Part shown: positions 42,089 through 51,507 of the stretch, in pieces
Numbering within the stretch: position 1 is the stretch's first letter
How the letters are laid out: every line of letters begins with the position of its first letter
Assembly (NCBI GenBank): GCA_943329845.2
Contig: CALQFM020000013.1
Location: 1 to 64,000, forward strand
Length of the DNA stretch: 64,000 nucleotides
Reading direction: 5' to 3'
DNA from: Candidatus Kuenenia stuttgartensis
Lineage (GTDB): Bacteria > Pseudomonadota > Alphaproteobacteria > SMXS01
Notes under the pieces: model-generated
The model's input: the letters and a program-made list of their open reading frames with translations, nothing else
Databases searched by the model: none
Told to the model about the DNA's origin: nothing
Translations under genes and position numbers: made by a program

Positions 42089-42240
42089 CTCTTCGCTCCC
42101 CGGCAGCACGATCATATCGGGCGGACGGCAATGCAAGCGCCGGCGTTGATTTCCGCGGCTTTCGCCACTAAACCTTGCCGCGCGCGGAACACGGCCCAGT
42201 TAGGGCACCCAACGACACACGAGAAACAGCGGAAACGACC

Positions 42241-42909
42241 ATGAGCGCGACGGACCCGATCGTCATGGCCCTGCCGAAAGGGCGCATCCTCAAGGAGGTG
42301 CGGCCCCTGCTGCAGGCGGCGGGCATCGTGCCCGAGCCGGACTTCGACGACGAGAACTCGCGCAAGCTGCGTTTCGCCACCAACGATCCCGGCCTGGAAA
42401 TCATCCGGGTGCGCAGCTTCGACGTGGCGACGTTCGTGGCCTTCGGCGGCGCCCAGCTCGGCGTCTGCGGCAACGACGTGCTGATGGAGTTCGACTATGA
42501 CGGCATCTACGCCCCGCTCGACCTCGACATCGGCCACTGCCGCCTGTCCGTCGCCGAGCCGGTCGAGCTGAGCGAGACCGACGATCCGCGCACCTGGAGT
42601 CACGTGCGCGTCGCCACCAAGTATCCGAACATCACCCGCGCCCATTTCGCCGCCCGCGGCGTACAGGCGGAATGCATCAAGCTGAACGGCGCCATGGAAC
42701 TGGCGCCGGCGCTGGGCCTGTGCCGCCGCATCGTCGATCTGGTGTCGACCGGCGTGACCCTGAAGGCCAACGGCCTCGTGGAGATCGAGCGGATCGCCGA
42801 GATCAGCTCGCGCCTGATCGTCAACCGCGCCGCGTTCAAGACACGCCCCGGAGAGATCGCCGCCCGCATCGAACGGTTCCGCGAGGTGGTCAATGCCAAA
42901 GCGGCTTGA
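42241..42909 (+). CDS. hisG: ATP phosphoribosyltransferase (short form)
   Basis: 222 aa: [31 protein letters not shown]-like [36 protein letters not shown]. Confidence 0.95.
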   Translation: MSATDPIVMALPKGRILKEVRPLLQAAGIVPEPDFDDENSRKLRFATNDPGLEIIRVRSFDVATFVAFGGAQLGVCGNDVLMEFDYDGIYAPLDLDIGHCRLSVAEPVELSETDDPRTWSHVRVATKYPNITRAHFAARGVQAECIKLNGAMELAPALGLCRRIVDLVSTGVTLKANGLVEIERIAEISSRLIVNRAAFKTRPGEIAARIERFREVVNAKAA

Positions 42910-44182
42910 CGCCAGCGACCTGAATTTCGAGCCGGCGTTCGAGGCGCTTCTCGGCCTGAAGCGCGAATCCGATCCGGACGTGGCGGAAATCGTCGCCGAG
43001 ATCATCGCCGACGTGCGCGCGCGCGGCGACGAGGCGCTGTTCGAGTACACGTCGCGCTTCGACCGCATCGACATGTCGGCGGAGACGATCCGCGTCCGGC
43101 CGCAGGAAATCCTGGAAGCCCGCGAGGCGGTGTCCAACGAAGCGCTCGCCGCGCTGAACCTTGCGGCCGAGCGCATCCGGTTCTTCCACGAGAAGCAGAA
43201 GCCTGAAGACCTGCTCTACACCGACGATGCCGGCTTGGTTCTCGGCTATCGCTGGACCCCCATCGACGCTGCCGGCCTCTACGTGCCCGGCGGCACCGCG
43301 GCCTATCCCAGCTCCGTGCTGATGAACGCCATCCCCGCCAAGGTGGCCGGCGTGCCGCGCATAGCCATGGTCGTCCCGGCGCCCGACGGCATCCTAAATC
43401 CCATGGTCCTTGCCGCCGCCAGCACGGCCGGCGTAGGCGAGATCTACAAGGTGGGCGGCGCCCAGGCCGTGGCGGCGCTCGCCTACGGCACCGAGAGCAT
43501 CGCGCCGGTCGACAAGATCGTCGGTCCCGGCAACGCCTTCGTCGCCGCCGCCAAGCGGCAGGTTTTCGGCACCGTCGGCATCGACATGATCGCCGGCCCC
43601 TCGGAAATCCTGGTGGTCGCCGACGGCCAGAACGATCCGGCGTGGATCGCCGCCGACCTGCTCAGCCAGGCCGAGCACGACACCGCCGCCCAGTCCATCC
43701 TGATCACCGACGACGCGGCCTTCGCCGATGCCGTCGAGCGCGCGATCGAGATTCACCTGCAGAGCCTGAGCCGAACCGAGATCGCGCGCGCCTCGTGGAA
43801 CGCCAACGGCGCGGTCATTGTCGTGCGTAAGCTCGACGACGCCGCCCCCCTCGTCGACCGGATCGCGCCCGAGCACCTGGAACTGGCGGTCGAGGACCCA
43901 GGGCGCCTCGCCGGCATGGTCCGCCACGCCGGCGCCATCTTCCTGGGCCGCCACACGCCCGAGGCCATTGGAGACTACATCGCCGGCCCCAACCACGTGC
44001 TGCCCACGTCGCGCACCGCGCGCTTCGCCTCGGGCCTGTCGGTGCTCGACTTCATGAAGCGCACCTCGCTGATCTCGTGCGACGCGAAAAGCCTCGCCGT
44101 CATCGCCCCGGCCGCCGAGGCGCTAGCGCATCTGGAGGGCCTCGACGCCCACGCGCTGTCGATGGAAATCCGGCGCAGATAA
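42893..44182 (+). CDS. hisD: Histidinol dehydrogenase
   Basis: 429 aa: [65 protein letters not shown]. Confidence 0.98.
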   Translation: MPKRLDASDLNFEPAFEALLGLKRESDPDVAEIVAEIIADVRARGDEALFEYTSRFDRIDMSAETIRVRPQEILEAREAVSNEALAALNLAAERIRFFHEKQKPEDLLYTDDAGLVLGYRWTPIDAAGLYVPGGTAAYPSSVLMNAIPAKVAGVPRIAMVVPAPDGILNPMVLAAASTAGVGEIYKVGGAQAVAALAYGTESIAPVDKIVGPGNAFVAAAKRQVFGTVGIDMIAGPSEILVVADGQNDPAWIAADLLSQAEHDTAAQSILITDDAAFADAVERAIEIHLQSLSRTEIARASWNANGAVIVVRKLDDAAPLVDRIAPEHLELAVEDPGRLAGMVRHAGAIFLGRHTPEAIGDYIAGPNHVLPTSRTARFASGLSVLDFMKRTSLISCDAKSLAVIAPAAEALAHLEGLDAHALSMEIRRR

Positions 44183-44189
44183 ATATTAC

Positions 44190-44277
44190 TGTCATCCCGG
44201 CGAAAGCCGGGACCCAGTGATCGTAGTCCGCCATCGCCGCCGAAAAGGTCTGGGTCCCGGCTTTCGCCGGGATGACA
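44190..44277. repeat. 28-bp perfect inverted repeat (gtcatcccggcgaaagccgggac family)
   Basis: tgtcatcccggcgaaagccgggacccag (44190-44217) and its exact reverse complement (44250-44277), between hisD and the UPF0262 gene. Confidence 0.85.
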
Positions 44278-44336
44278 AGAGCTGGCAACCAACCTTTCCC
44301 GTTTCGCAAACTATCGTTCCGCTTTAGCGTGCGGGC

Positions 44337-44801
44337 ATGCCAGGCGACATCATCAGGATCAAGCTCGACGAGAAATCGATCGTCCGCCGTAACGCGGACA
44401 TCGAGCATGAGCGCAAGGTGGCGATCTTCGACCTGCTCGAGGACAACCAGTTCGGCCTGAAATCGGTGCCGGGTCCCTACGATCTGGTCCTGCGCCTCGA
44501 GGAGACGCGGCTGATCATCGAGGTGCGCGACGACGGCGCCAATCCGCTGGAAGAGATCCGGCTGCAGGTGTCGCCGTTCCGCCGGATCATCAAGGACTAC
44601 TTCATGGTCTGCGAAAGCTATTTCAGCGCCATCAAGACCTCCAGCCCGTCGCAGATCGAGGCCATCGACATGGGCCGCCGCGGCCTGCACAACGAGGGAT
44701 CGGAGATGCTGCGCGAGCGGCTGGCCCAGCAGGTCGACATGGATCTGGCCACCGCGCGCCGGCTGTTCACGCTGATCTGCGTCCTGCATATCCGGGGCTG
44801 A
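44337..44801 (+). CDS. UPF0262 family protein
   Basis: 154 aa: IIRIKLDEKSIVRRNADIEHERKVAIFDLLEDNQFGL...GPYDLVLRLEETRLIIEVRD; typical hisD-infA neighbour. Confidence 0.92.
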   Translation: MPGDIIRIKLDEKSIVRRNADIEHERKVAIFDLLEDNQFGLKSVPGPYDLVLRLEETRLIIEVRDDGANPLEEIRLQVSPFRRIIKDYFMVCESYFSAIKTSSPSQIEAIDMGRRGLHNEGSEMLRERLAQQVDMDLATARRLFTLICVLHIRG

Positions 44802-44807
44802 CGCCGC

Positions 44808-45269
44808 ATGAGCGAAGCCCGGCGCGCCGAGGATCTGCCCGACAGCGTGCTGTTTGCCTGCAACCTCAACGCCGTGCGCTCGCCCATGGCGCTGGGGATC
44901 GCGCGCTACCTGTTCGGCAAGAAGATCTTCTTCGATTCGGCGGGCGTCCGAGCCGGCGAGACCGACCCGTTCATGGTGGCGGTGCTCGACGAGATCGGCA
45001 TCGACATGGAAAAGCACAAGCCCAAGAGCTTCGACGACCTGGAGGACAGCTCGTTCGACCTGGTCATCACCCTGACGCCCGAGGCCCAGCACAACGCCAT
45101 GGAGCTGACCCGCACCATGGCCTGCGACGTGGAATACTGGCCGACCATGGACCCGACCCTGATGGCCGGCAGCCGCGAGCAGATCCTCGACGCCTACCGC
45201 GAACTGCGTGACACGCTGATGCACAGGATCAAGCAACGGTTCTCGACCGGATACGCCCCTTCGGGCTAA
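44808..45269 (+). CDS. Low-molecular-weight protein tyrosine phosphatase family protein
   Basis: VLFACNLNAVRSPMALGIARYLFG (C-x5-R-S P-loop variant); cluster position. Confidence 0.85.
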   Translation: MSEARRAEDLPDSVLFACNLNAVRSPMALGIARYLFGKKIFFDSAGVRAGETDPFMVAVLDEIGIDMEKHKPKSFDDLEDSSFDLVITLTPEAQHNAMELTRTMACDVEYWPTMDPTLMAGSREQILDAYRELRDTLMHRIKQRFSTGYAPSG

Positions 45270-45300
45270 ATAGGCCGACCGTTCCACACCGGAGACGCCC

Positions 45301-45630
45301 ATGCCGCGCGCCACCCGTTTTGGCCTTGCCCTGTTGCCCGTCCTGCTGGCCGCCTGCGGCAGCGGCGACGACAGCGTGCTGGTCGATGCCTGTGTCAAGC
45401 AAGGCGGCGACAAGACGTATTGCAGCTGCCGCGCGGACTCGCTGGTCGCCGACACCAGTGACTCGGACCGGGCGCTGCTGGTCAAGATGACCCGCATGCA
45501 GATGGACGAGAACATCGGCGCCGAGGAAGCCCAGGAAAAGCTGTTCAAGGAAGAAGGCCCCGCCCGCCTCATGGCGTTCCAGTTCGCGCTGATGGCGCCC
45601 CTCATGAAGGCGGAGGAAAAGTGCCGCTAG
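45301..45630 (+). CDS. Small Cys-motif lipoprotein, copy A
   Basis: MPRATRFGLALLPVLLAACGSG lipobox; CVKQGGDKTYCSCRADSLV motif. Confidence 0.7.
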   Translation: MPRATRFGLALLPVLLAACGSGDDSVLVDACVKQGGDKTYCSCRADSLVADTSDSDRALLVKMTRMQMDENIGAEEAQEKLFKEEGPARLMAFQFALMAPLMKAEEKCR

Positions 45631-45956
45631 GCCGGCGCGCCGCGCTGCTGGCCGCGGCCGTGCTGCTGGCGTCGTGCTCGCCGGACTACGAGGAAGTCGT
45701 TGTCGCCGAATGCCTGAAGGACGGCGAGAGCCGCAATTACTGCGTATGCCAGGCCGACGGCATGAAGCAGGCGCTGGGCGTCGCCCGTTACGCGGTTTTC
45801 ACCGACTTCATCCTGCTGGGCGGCACCGGCAAGGCGACCCGCGACGACGTATTGCGGTTGATCGACCGGCACAAACTGGCGCCCGAGGAGCTGGCCGCCA
45901 CCCAGACGGCGATCAACGAGGCGATGCCGCTGGTCCACGCCCACTGCGTGCGGTGA
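45621..45956 (+). CDS. Small Cys-motif lipoprotein, copy B
   Basis: MPLGRRAALLAAAVLLASCSPD lipobox; CLKDGESRNYCVCQADGMK motif similar to copy A; GTG start overlaps the copy A stop by 10 bp. Confidence 0.7.
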   Translation: MPLGRRAALLAAAVLLASCSPDYEEVVVAECLKDGESRNYCVCQADGMKQALGVARYAVFTDFILLGGTGKATRDDVLRLIDRHKLAPEELAATQTAINEAMPLVHAHCVR

Positions 45957-46058
45957 CCCGCGGGCAGCCCTGCTCCAGCGCCAAAACCCTTGCATATCCG
46001 CGCCGGCTCGCTCATTTATACGCCACCTTGATACTAGAAAAGGCTAGAACACCCGCCC

Positions 46059-46277
46059 ATGGCGAAAGAAGAACTGCTCGAGTTTCCCGGTACCGTGATC
46101 GAATTGCTGCCCAACGCGATGTTCCGCGTGAAGCTGGACAATGAGCACGAGCTGCTGGCGCACACCGCGGGCAAGATGCGCAAGCACCGCATCCGCGTGC
46201 TGCAGGGCGACAAGGTGCTGGTCGAGATGACCCCCTACGACCTGACCAAGGGTCGGATCACCTACCGATACAAGTAA
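46059..46277 (+). CDS. infA: Translation initiation factor IF-1
   Basis: 72 aa: [72 protein letters not shown]. Confidence 0.99.
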   Translation: MAKEELLEFPGTVIELLPNAMFRVKLDNEHELLAHTAGKMRKHRIRVLQGDKVLVEMTPYDLTKGRITYRYK

Positions 46278-46283
46278 TCCGCC

Positions 46284-46898
46284 GTGGCCACGCCCGGCGG
46301 CACCCATCCGACGGCCCGCCTGGTGCTCGCCAGCGCCTCGCCCCGGCGCAGGCAGCTGCTTGACCAGGTGCTGCTGCCGCCGGACGCCGTATCACCCGCC
46401 GATGTGGATGAAACGCCGCGCAAGGGCGAATTGCCACGCCCGCACGCCGGACGACTCGCCGACGAAAAGGCCGCCGCCGCCGCGCCCGGCCATCCCGGCG
46501 ATTTCGTGCTCGCCGCCGACACGGTCGTCGGCGTCGGCCGCCGCATCCTGCCCAAGGCCGAGACCGAAGCCGATGCACGGCGCTGCCTCGAGCTGCTGTC
46601 CGGCCGCCGCCACCATGTTTTCACCGGCGTCACCCTGATCGGCCCGGACGGCAAGGCGCATCGCCGCACTGTCGACACGGCCGTCACCTTCAAGCGCCTC
46701 GGCGAGACCGAACTGGCGGGCTACATCGCATCCGGCGAATGGCGCGGCAAGGCCGGCGGCTATGCCATCCAGGGCCTCGCCGCCGCCTTCATCCAGGCGC
46801 TGAACGGCTCCTATACCAACGTGGTCGGCCTGCCGCTGTTCGAGGTTGTCTCGCTGCTGGCGGGCGCCGGCTACGGACCGGCCCGGCGCCTCAGATGA
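46284..46898 (+). CDS. maf: Maf family nucleotide pyrophosphatase
   Basis: 204 aa: RLVLASASPRRRQLLDQVLLPPDAVSPADVDETPRKGE; GDFVLAADTVVGVGRRILPKAET. Confidence 0.95.
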   Translation: MATPGGTHPTARLVLASASPRRRQLLDQVLLPPDAVSPADVDETPRKGELPRPHAGRLADEKAAAAAPGHPGDFVLAADTVVGVGRRILPKAETEADARRCLELLSGRRHHVFTGVTLIGPDGKAHRRTVDTAVTFKRLGETELAGYIASGEWRGKAGGYAIQGLAAAFIQALNGSYTNVVGLPLFEVVSLLAGAGYGPARRLR

Positions 46899-48367
46899 CC
46901 CGGGACGTGAACCGGGAATTGCTGATCGACGCGGTGCCCGGCGAGGTGCGCGCCGCCCTGATCGAGGATGGCGAGGTGGCCGAGATCCATATCGATCGCG
47001 AGGGTCACCAGAGCCTGATCGGCACCATCTACCTTGGGCGGGTCGAGGCGGTCGAGCCGGCGCTGCAGGCCGCGTTCGTGGCCCTCCCCGGCGTCGCTGC
47101 GCCCGGCTACCTGTCGGCCAAGCACGCCGGCGCCCTGGTCGATGCCGAAGGGCCGCGCCGCATCGAGCGCCTCCTGCACCAGGGCCAGCTCGTGCTGGTC
47201 GAGGTCACCCGCGATGCCGTCGGCGACAAGGGCCCGGGACTGACCACGCTGGTGACATTGCCCGGCCGGCTGCTGGTCTATCACCCGTTCCGCAGCGGCA
47301 ACGTGCTGTCCGGCGCGATCCGCGACGAGACCCAGCGCCTGCGCCTGGAAGATGCGGCAAGGCGCGCCGTCGAGGGCATCGGCGCAGGCGGCTTCATCGT
47401 CCGCACCTCGGCCCAGGCCGCGGACATTCCCGCCCTGCTGCGCGAGGCCCGCGATCTGCATTTCCGCTGGGAGGCGCTGCGCCAGGACGCCGCGCGCGCC
47501 GCCGGGCCGGTATGCCTGCAGCAAGACCTCCCGCCGCTGCAGCGGACCCTGCGCGACCTGGCCCGGCCCGGTCTGACCCGTATCGCCGTCGAAGGCCACG
47601 CCCTGTTTGCGGAAGCCAGGGCCTATCTGGCGGCCAACAACGAGGACCTGCTGGACCTGCTGCAGGTGCACGCCGCACCGACGCCGCTGTTCGAGGCGGC
47701 CGGCGCCGAGGCCGCCATCGAGTCCACACTGGAAACCAGGCTGGACCTGCAGGGCGGCGGTTGGGTGACCATCGAGGCCGTCGAGGCGCTGACCGCCGTC
47801 GACGTCAACTCGGGCGACGCGACGAGCGAGTCGAGCCGCGAGCAGACCAGCTTCACCACCAACCTGCGCGCGGTCGACACCATCGCCCGCCAGCTGCGGC
47901 TGCGCGATACCGGCGGCATGGTGCTGGTGGACTTCATCCACATGGAAAGCCCCAAGCACCGCGACCGGGTGATCGACGCCCTGCGCGACGCCCTTGCCCG
48001 TGACCGGTCGCCCTGCTCGGTGCTGGGCTGGTCGCGCATGGGCCTGTGCGAGCTGACCCGCAAGCGCAGCCGCGCAACCCTGCCCGATTTCCTGGCCGCA
48101 CGCCCGGACCCGGCCCGCAAGCGCCGCCGCAAGTCGGTGGAATCCGCGGGCTACGACGTCATGCGCCGCCTGCGCGCCGAGGCCGCCGCCCGCCCAGGCG
48201 CGACGCTCGCCGTGACCGCCCATCCGGATGTGGTGGACTGGCTGAACCTCGCCGGCCGCCCCGCGGCGCTGGCGGAAATCGCCGGCAAGCCGCCCGCGCT
48301 CGAGGCCGACCCGGCGTGTCCGGTAGATGAACCGCAGATCCAGGCCCATATCCGAGCGATGTCGTGA
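46895..48367 (+). CDS. rng: Ribonuclease E/G family protein
   Basis: MTRDVNRELLIDAVPGEVRAALIEDGEVAEIHIDREGHQSLIGTIYLGRVEAVEPALQAAFV; AVDVNSGDATSESSREQTSFTTNLRAVDTIARQLRLRDTGGMVLVDFIHM. Confidence 0.94.
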   Translation: MTRDVNRELLIDAVPGEVRAALIEDGEVAEIHIDREGHQSLIGTIYLGRVEAVEPALQAAFVALPGVAAPGYLSAKHAGALVDAEGPRRIERLLHQGQLVLVEVTRDAVGDKGPGLTTLVTLPGRLLVYHPFRSGNVLSGAIRDETQRLRLEDAARRAVEGIGAGGFIVRTSAQAADIPALLREARDLHFRWEALRQDAARAAGPVCLQQDLPPLQRTLRDLARPGLTRIAVEGHALFAEARAYLAANNEDLLDLLQVHAAPTPLFEAAGAEAAIESTLETRLDLQGGGWVTIEAVEALTAVDVNSGDATSESSREQTSFTTNLRAVDTIARQLRLRDTGGMVLVDFIHMESPKHRDRVIDALRDALARDRSPCSVLGWSRMGLCELTRKRSRATLPDFLAARPDPARKRRRKSVESAGYDVMRRLRAEAAARPGATLAVTAHPDVVDWLNLAGRPAALAEIAGKPPALEADPACPVDEPQIQAHIRAMS

Positions 48368-48374
48368 GCCCGCC

Positions 48375-48566
48375 ATGAACGAAATGTCCGATCCCCACAA
48401 GCATATCCGCCCCTGCCCGATCTGCCGCAAGCCGGCGGTCGACCGCTATGCGCCGTTCTGCTCCAAGCGCTGCGGCGACGTGGACCTGGGCCGCTGGCTG
48501 CACGGCCACTATGTCGTGGAGAGCAACGAGAGCCCGGCCGGGGAAGACGGCGAAAACCAGGGCTGA
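48375..48566 (+). CDS. yacG: DNA gyrase inhibitor YacG (zinc-binding)
   Basis: RPCPICRKPAVDRYAPFCSKRCGDVDLGRWLHGHYVV, C4 zinc motif. Confidence 0.93.
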   Translation: MNEMSDPHKHIRPCPICRKPAVDRYAPFCSKRCGDVDLGRWLHGHYVVESNESPAGEDGENQG

Positions 48567-48666
48567 AAACGCAACCGGGAAAAACCCCTCTGGCATCTGG
48601 ACAAGCCGGAACGCAGGCCCTATAAACCGCCGTCCCGGGCCGGAACCAAGCGGCCCCGATGCGTGG

Positions 48667-48742
48667 GCCCAGGTAGCTCAGTTGGTAGAGCACGTGACTG
48701 AAAATCACGGTGTCGGTGGTTCGATTCCGCCCCTGGGCACCA
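48667..48742 (+). tRNA. tRNA-Phe(GAA), CCA encoded
   Basis: GCCCAGGTAGCTCAGTTGGTAGAGCACGTGACTGAAAATCACGGTGTCGGTGGTTCGATTCCGCCCCTGGGCACCA. Confidence 0.96.
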
Positions 48743-48854
48743 TTTCCCCCTCCGCCCTTGGCACCATCACTCCCCCATCTGCCCTTTTGCCACGGCCATT
48801 GACCTTCAGCTCGTGGTCGTTGTTACACTGCCGCATCGATTGAGGGAGAATCCC

Positions 48855-49166
48855 ATGCGCCGGTTGCTGACCGTTCTGATGCTGACATTGCTGCCCGTCT
48901 CAGCACACGCCGCCGTGCCGGACGGCAAATGGCTGTGCTCCTACAAGGATCCCAACCAGAAGCAGCAGGTGAAGCTGCATTTCGTCTCCGGCAAGCTGAT
49001 CTTCGATCGTGGCGCCGGGCGCGAGATCGTCGCCGACATCGTCATGAGCGACGATTACGTGTTCTGGAAATCGGGCCTGGAGTTCGAGTTCTTCCCGAAG
49101 GAGAACCGAATGACGCGCACCACCGGCAATGGCACCGACGAACTCACCTGCGCCCGGCAGCCCTGA
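48855..49166 (+). CDS. Small exported hypothetical protein
   Basis: Signal peptide MRRLLTVLMLTLLPVSAHAAVPDGKWLCSYKDPNQKQQVKLHFVSGKLIFDR; ends ELTCARQP. Confidence 0.6.
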   Translation: MRRLLTVLMLTLLPVSAHAAVPDGKWLCSYKDPNQKQQVKLHFVSGKLIFDRGAGREIVADIVMSDDYVFWKSGLEFEFFPKENRMTRTTGNGTDELTCARQP

Positions 49167-49190
49167 TCCCGGCCTCCGGAATTCCGGCTA

Positions 49191-49481
49191 TCAGCTTTTG
49201 GCGAGCAGCCTTGCCCGGCGCCGATAGAGCGCATCGAGCGACTGCTCGTATTCGGTCACCGTCGCTTCGGCGATGGCGCGCGCCGGCCCTTCGCAGTCGG
49301 CGAGTATCGCGCGCTGCCGCGACAGGCTCGCCTCGTCGCGCCTGATGTAGTCTTCCAGCCGACGGAGACCGGCGGCATTCGACGGCTTGAGCAGCCGGCT
49401 ATCGGTCCAGGCGCCGCTCGCTTCGGGGAACGATTGGCCGCTATCCATTTCGGCGAAGCTGGCGCGATCGATTCTGGTCAA
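49191..49481 (-). CDS. Hypothetical protein
   Basis: 96 aa predicted coiled/helical: [56 protein letters not shown]. Confidence 0.5.
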   Translation of the reverse strand: MTRIDRASFAEMDSGQSFPEASGAWTDSRLLKPSNAAGLRRLEDYIRRDEASLSRQRAILADCEGPARAIAEATVTEYEQSLDALYRRRARLLAKS

Positions 49482-49639
49482 CCCGAAAAGGCCCTTGTTC
49501 TGGATGGCTCAGAAACAGGTAGGGCCGGATGTTGTTCCCGCCATGGCCCGTCTGGGAATTTTTCGTGCGCGACCCCGCGCCACCGTCCTTCAGCGCGGCG
49601 TGATGGAGCGCGGGCAGGCCCTGCCAGACGCGCTGGGCC

Positions 49640-50572
49640 TTATGGCTTGGGAAGCTCCACTTTCGGCGGATCGGGCCCGAACAGCATCTCGACCCGGTCG
49701 TCCTCGATACGTTCCAGCGTCCTGTTGAACGATGCGGCGGCCCGTCGCAGGTCCGTCGCGAATGCGGAGATCGCGGGAAGGCCCGACGTAAATCCCGAGA
49801 ACGACGCACGTTTCTCCGCCACGGCCGCGTCGAGATCCAGGCTGAGCTGTTGCATGCCCTTCGTGGTTTCCCGCAGGCTGGCGATCTTCGCCGGCAGCGT
49901 TTCCGCCGACATGGTCTCCCACTCGGCCGTGAACCGGTTGAGTTCGGCCATCCCGTCGCGGGCATCCAGGATCGCCTGCTTGTAGCCGCCGCTCTTCTTC
50001 ACGTAATCGCCGGACTGGATTTCGATGCCCTCCAGCGTGGCCGTCAATTTGGCGATGTTCTCGTCGCTCATATACCTGGCGGCGGCATCGAGCGTCCGCA
50101 TCGTCGAGGCGAGGATCTCAGCCGCCGAACGCTGCGCGCCTGCGGCACCGCGGCGCGCCGGGATGATCGCATAATCGTCGTCGTCGGCGATGACGATCGG
50201 CAGCCCCGGCTTGTTGTCCTTGTCGTCGTTGAGCAGCTGGATGAACGACACGCCGGTAAATCCCATGGCCTCCAGTGTGGCGACCGTATCGGTGGTCACC
50301 GGCGTGCTCGCATAGGTCCTGATCGTCACCACGACCCGACCCGGCTTCTTGAGGTCCATCGCGATGTCCCGCACCTCGCCGACGAGCAGACCATTGAACC
50401 GCACCTCGCCGGCCCGCGCCAGGCCGCTGACCGGGCGGTCGAAATAGATGCTGTAGTAGGTGTACTCCTTCTTGAAGTCGGCGCGCACGATGAGGAACAG
50501 AGCCACCAGGCCGATCGCGGTCACGACCAGCACCACGGCGCCGACCAGGGCATGGAATTTGCGGGTTTCCAT
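49640..50572 (-). CDS. MlaD/MCE domain protein (ABC lipid transport periplasmic component)
   Basis: METRKFHALVGAVVLVVTAIGLVALFLIVRADFKKEYTYYSIYFDRPVSGLARAGEVRFNGLLVGEVRDIAMD typical MCE domain; helical C-terminal region. Confidence 0.88.
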   Translation of the reverse strand: METRKFHALVGAVVLVVTAIGLVALFLIVRADFKKEYTYYSIYFDRPVSGLARAGEVRFNGLLVGEVRDIAMDLKKPGRVVVTIRTYASTPVTTDTVATLEAMGFTGVSFIQLLNDDKDNKPGLPIVIADDDDYAIIPARRGAAGAQRSAAEILASTMRTLDAAARYMSDENIAKLTATLEGIEIQSGDYVKKSGGYKQAILDARDGMAELNRFTAEWETMSAETLPAKIASLRETTKGMQQLSLDLDAAVAEKRASFSGFTSGLPAISAFATDLRRAAASFNRTLERIEDDRVEMLFGPDPPKVELPKP

Positions 50573-50944
50573 CTGTTGGCCTACGTCTCCGACCTCTACT
50601 GGATGCTGGGTTCGATCGTTGTATGGAGACCCGGGAAAATCAGATTGCCCATGCCCATCGTTTTCCCGCCCTCCTGCGGCGGCGGCTACATCTTGGGCGT
50701 TCCCCGCTCCGGACGATAGTGAAAATACTGTCCGCGCCACACCCCGGATGCCGAGTTCGCGATGTCCGACAACTTTGCTTTCGGCGGCATCAAGACATCG
50801 CTTATCCTTGGGCGGTATTAGCAGGATCCCCGGCAAGCGGCCTTGCGGTTCCCCGGCGGGATCCGCGGCCCCTGTGGGATACGCGCCTCGGGGCGGTTGC
50901 CTGCGCCGGCGCGACGGATGTTCATCGCATCGAGGGGACACGAC

Positions 50945-51412
50945 ATGGGCAACTTTTCACTGGGCAAGAAGTCGCTGGCCGAACTGAACGGCGTCCACGC
51001 CGATCTGGTGGCCGTGGTCAAGCGGGCCATCGAGATCACGGTGCAGGATTTCGCCGTGCATGACGGTATCCGGACTCAGCAGGAACAGAGGCGGCTGGTG
51101 GAAGCAGGCGCCAGCCAGACACTGGATTCCCGGCACATCACCGGCCACGCCGTTGACCTGGTTCCCTTCATCAACGACAAGCTGCGCTGGGAGTGGGAGC
51201 CGATCTACCGCATCGCCGACGCAGTCCGGATGGCCGCGCGGGAGCTGGGCATCAGCCTGCGCTGGGGCGGCGCCTGGGATATCGATTTCACCGCCAGCCA
51301 GGACTCGCCGGAAGACATCGTCGCCGACTACGACGCACGCCGCCGCGCCGAAGGCAAGAAGGCCTTCCTCGATGGCCCGCACTACGAGCTTCCGAAGGCG
51401 AAATATCCCTGA
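50945..51412 (+). CDS. M15 family peptidase, phage L-alanyl-D-glutamate endopeptidase-like
   Basis: FAVHDGIRTQQEQRRLVEAGASQTLDSRHITGHAVDLVPFI (SxHxxGxAxD zinc motif), LRWGGAWDIDFTAS...DGPHYEL (xDxPHxE motif). Confidence 0.88.
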   Translation: MGNFSLGKKSLAELNGVHADLVAVVKRAIEITVQDFAVHDGIRTQQEQRRLVEAGASQTLDSRHITGHAVDLVPFINDKLRWEWEPIYRIADAVRMAARELGISLRWGGAWDIDFTASQDSPEDIVADYDARRRAEGKKAFLDGPHYELPKAKYP

Positions 51413-51507
51413 GCGGACCGGCATATTTTCGGTGACAACGAGTTGCCGTCCGGGCACACATTGGGCCGCGCCGGATTCGGCGGCCATGAATGATCTGGAG
51501 GGAACCC

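Noticed and set aside
46871-48430. 519-aa minus-strand ORF
   Set aside because: Antisense shadow of rng.
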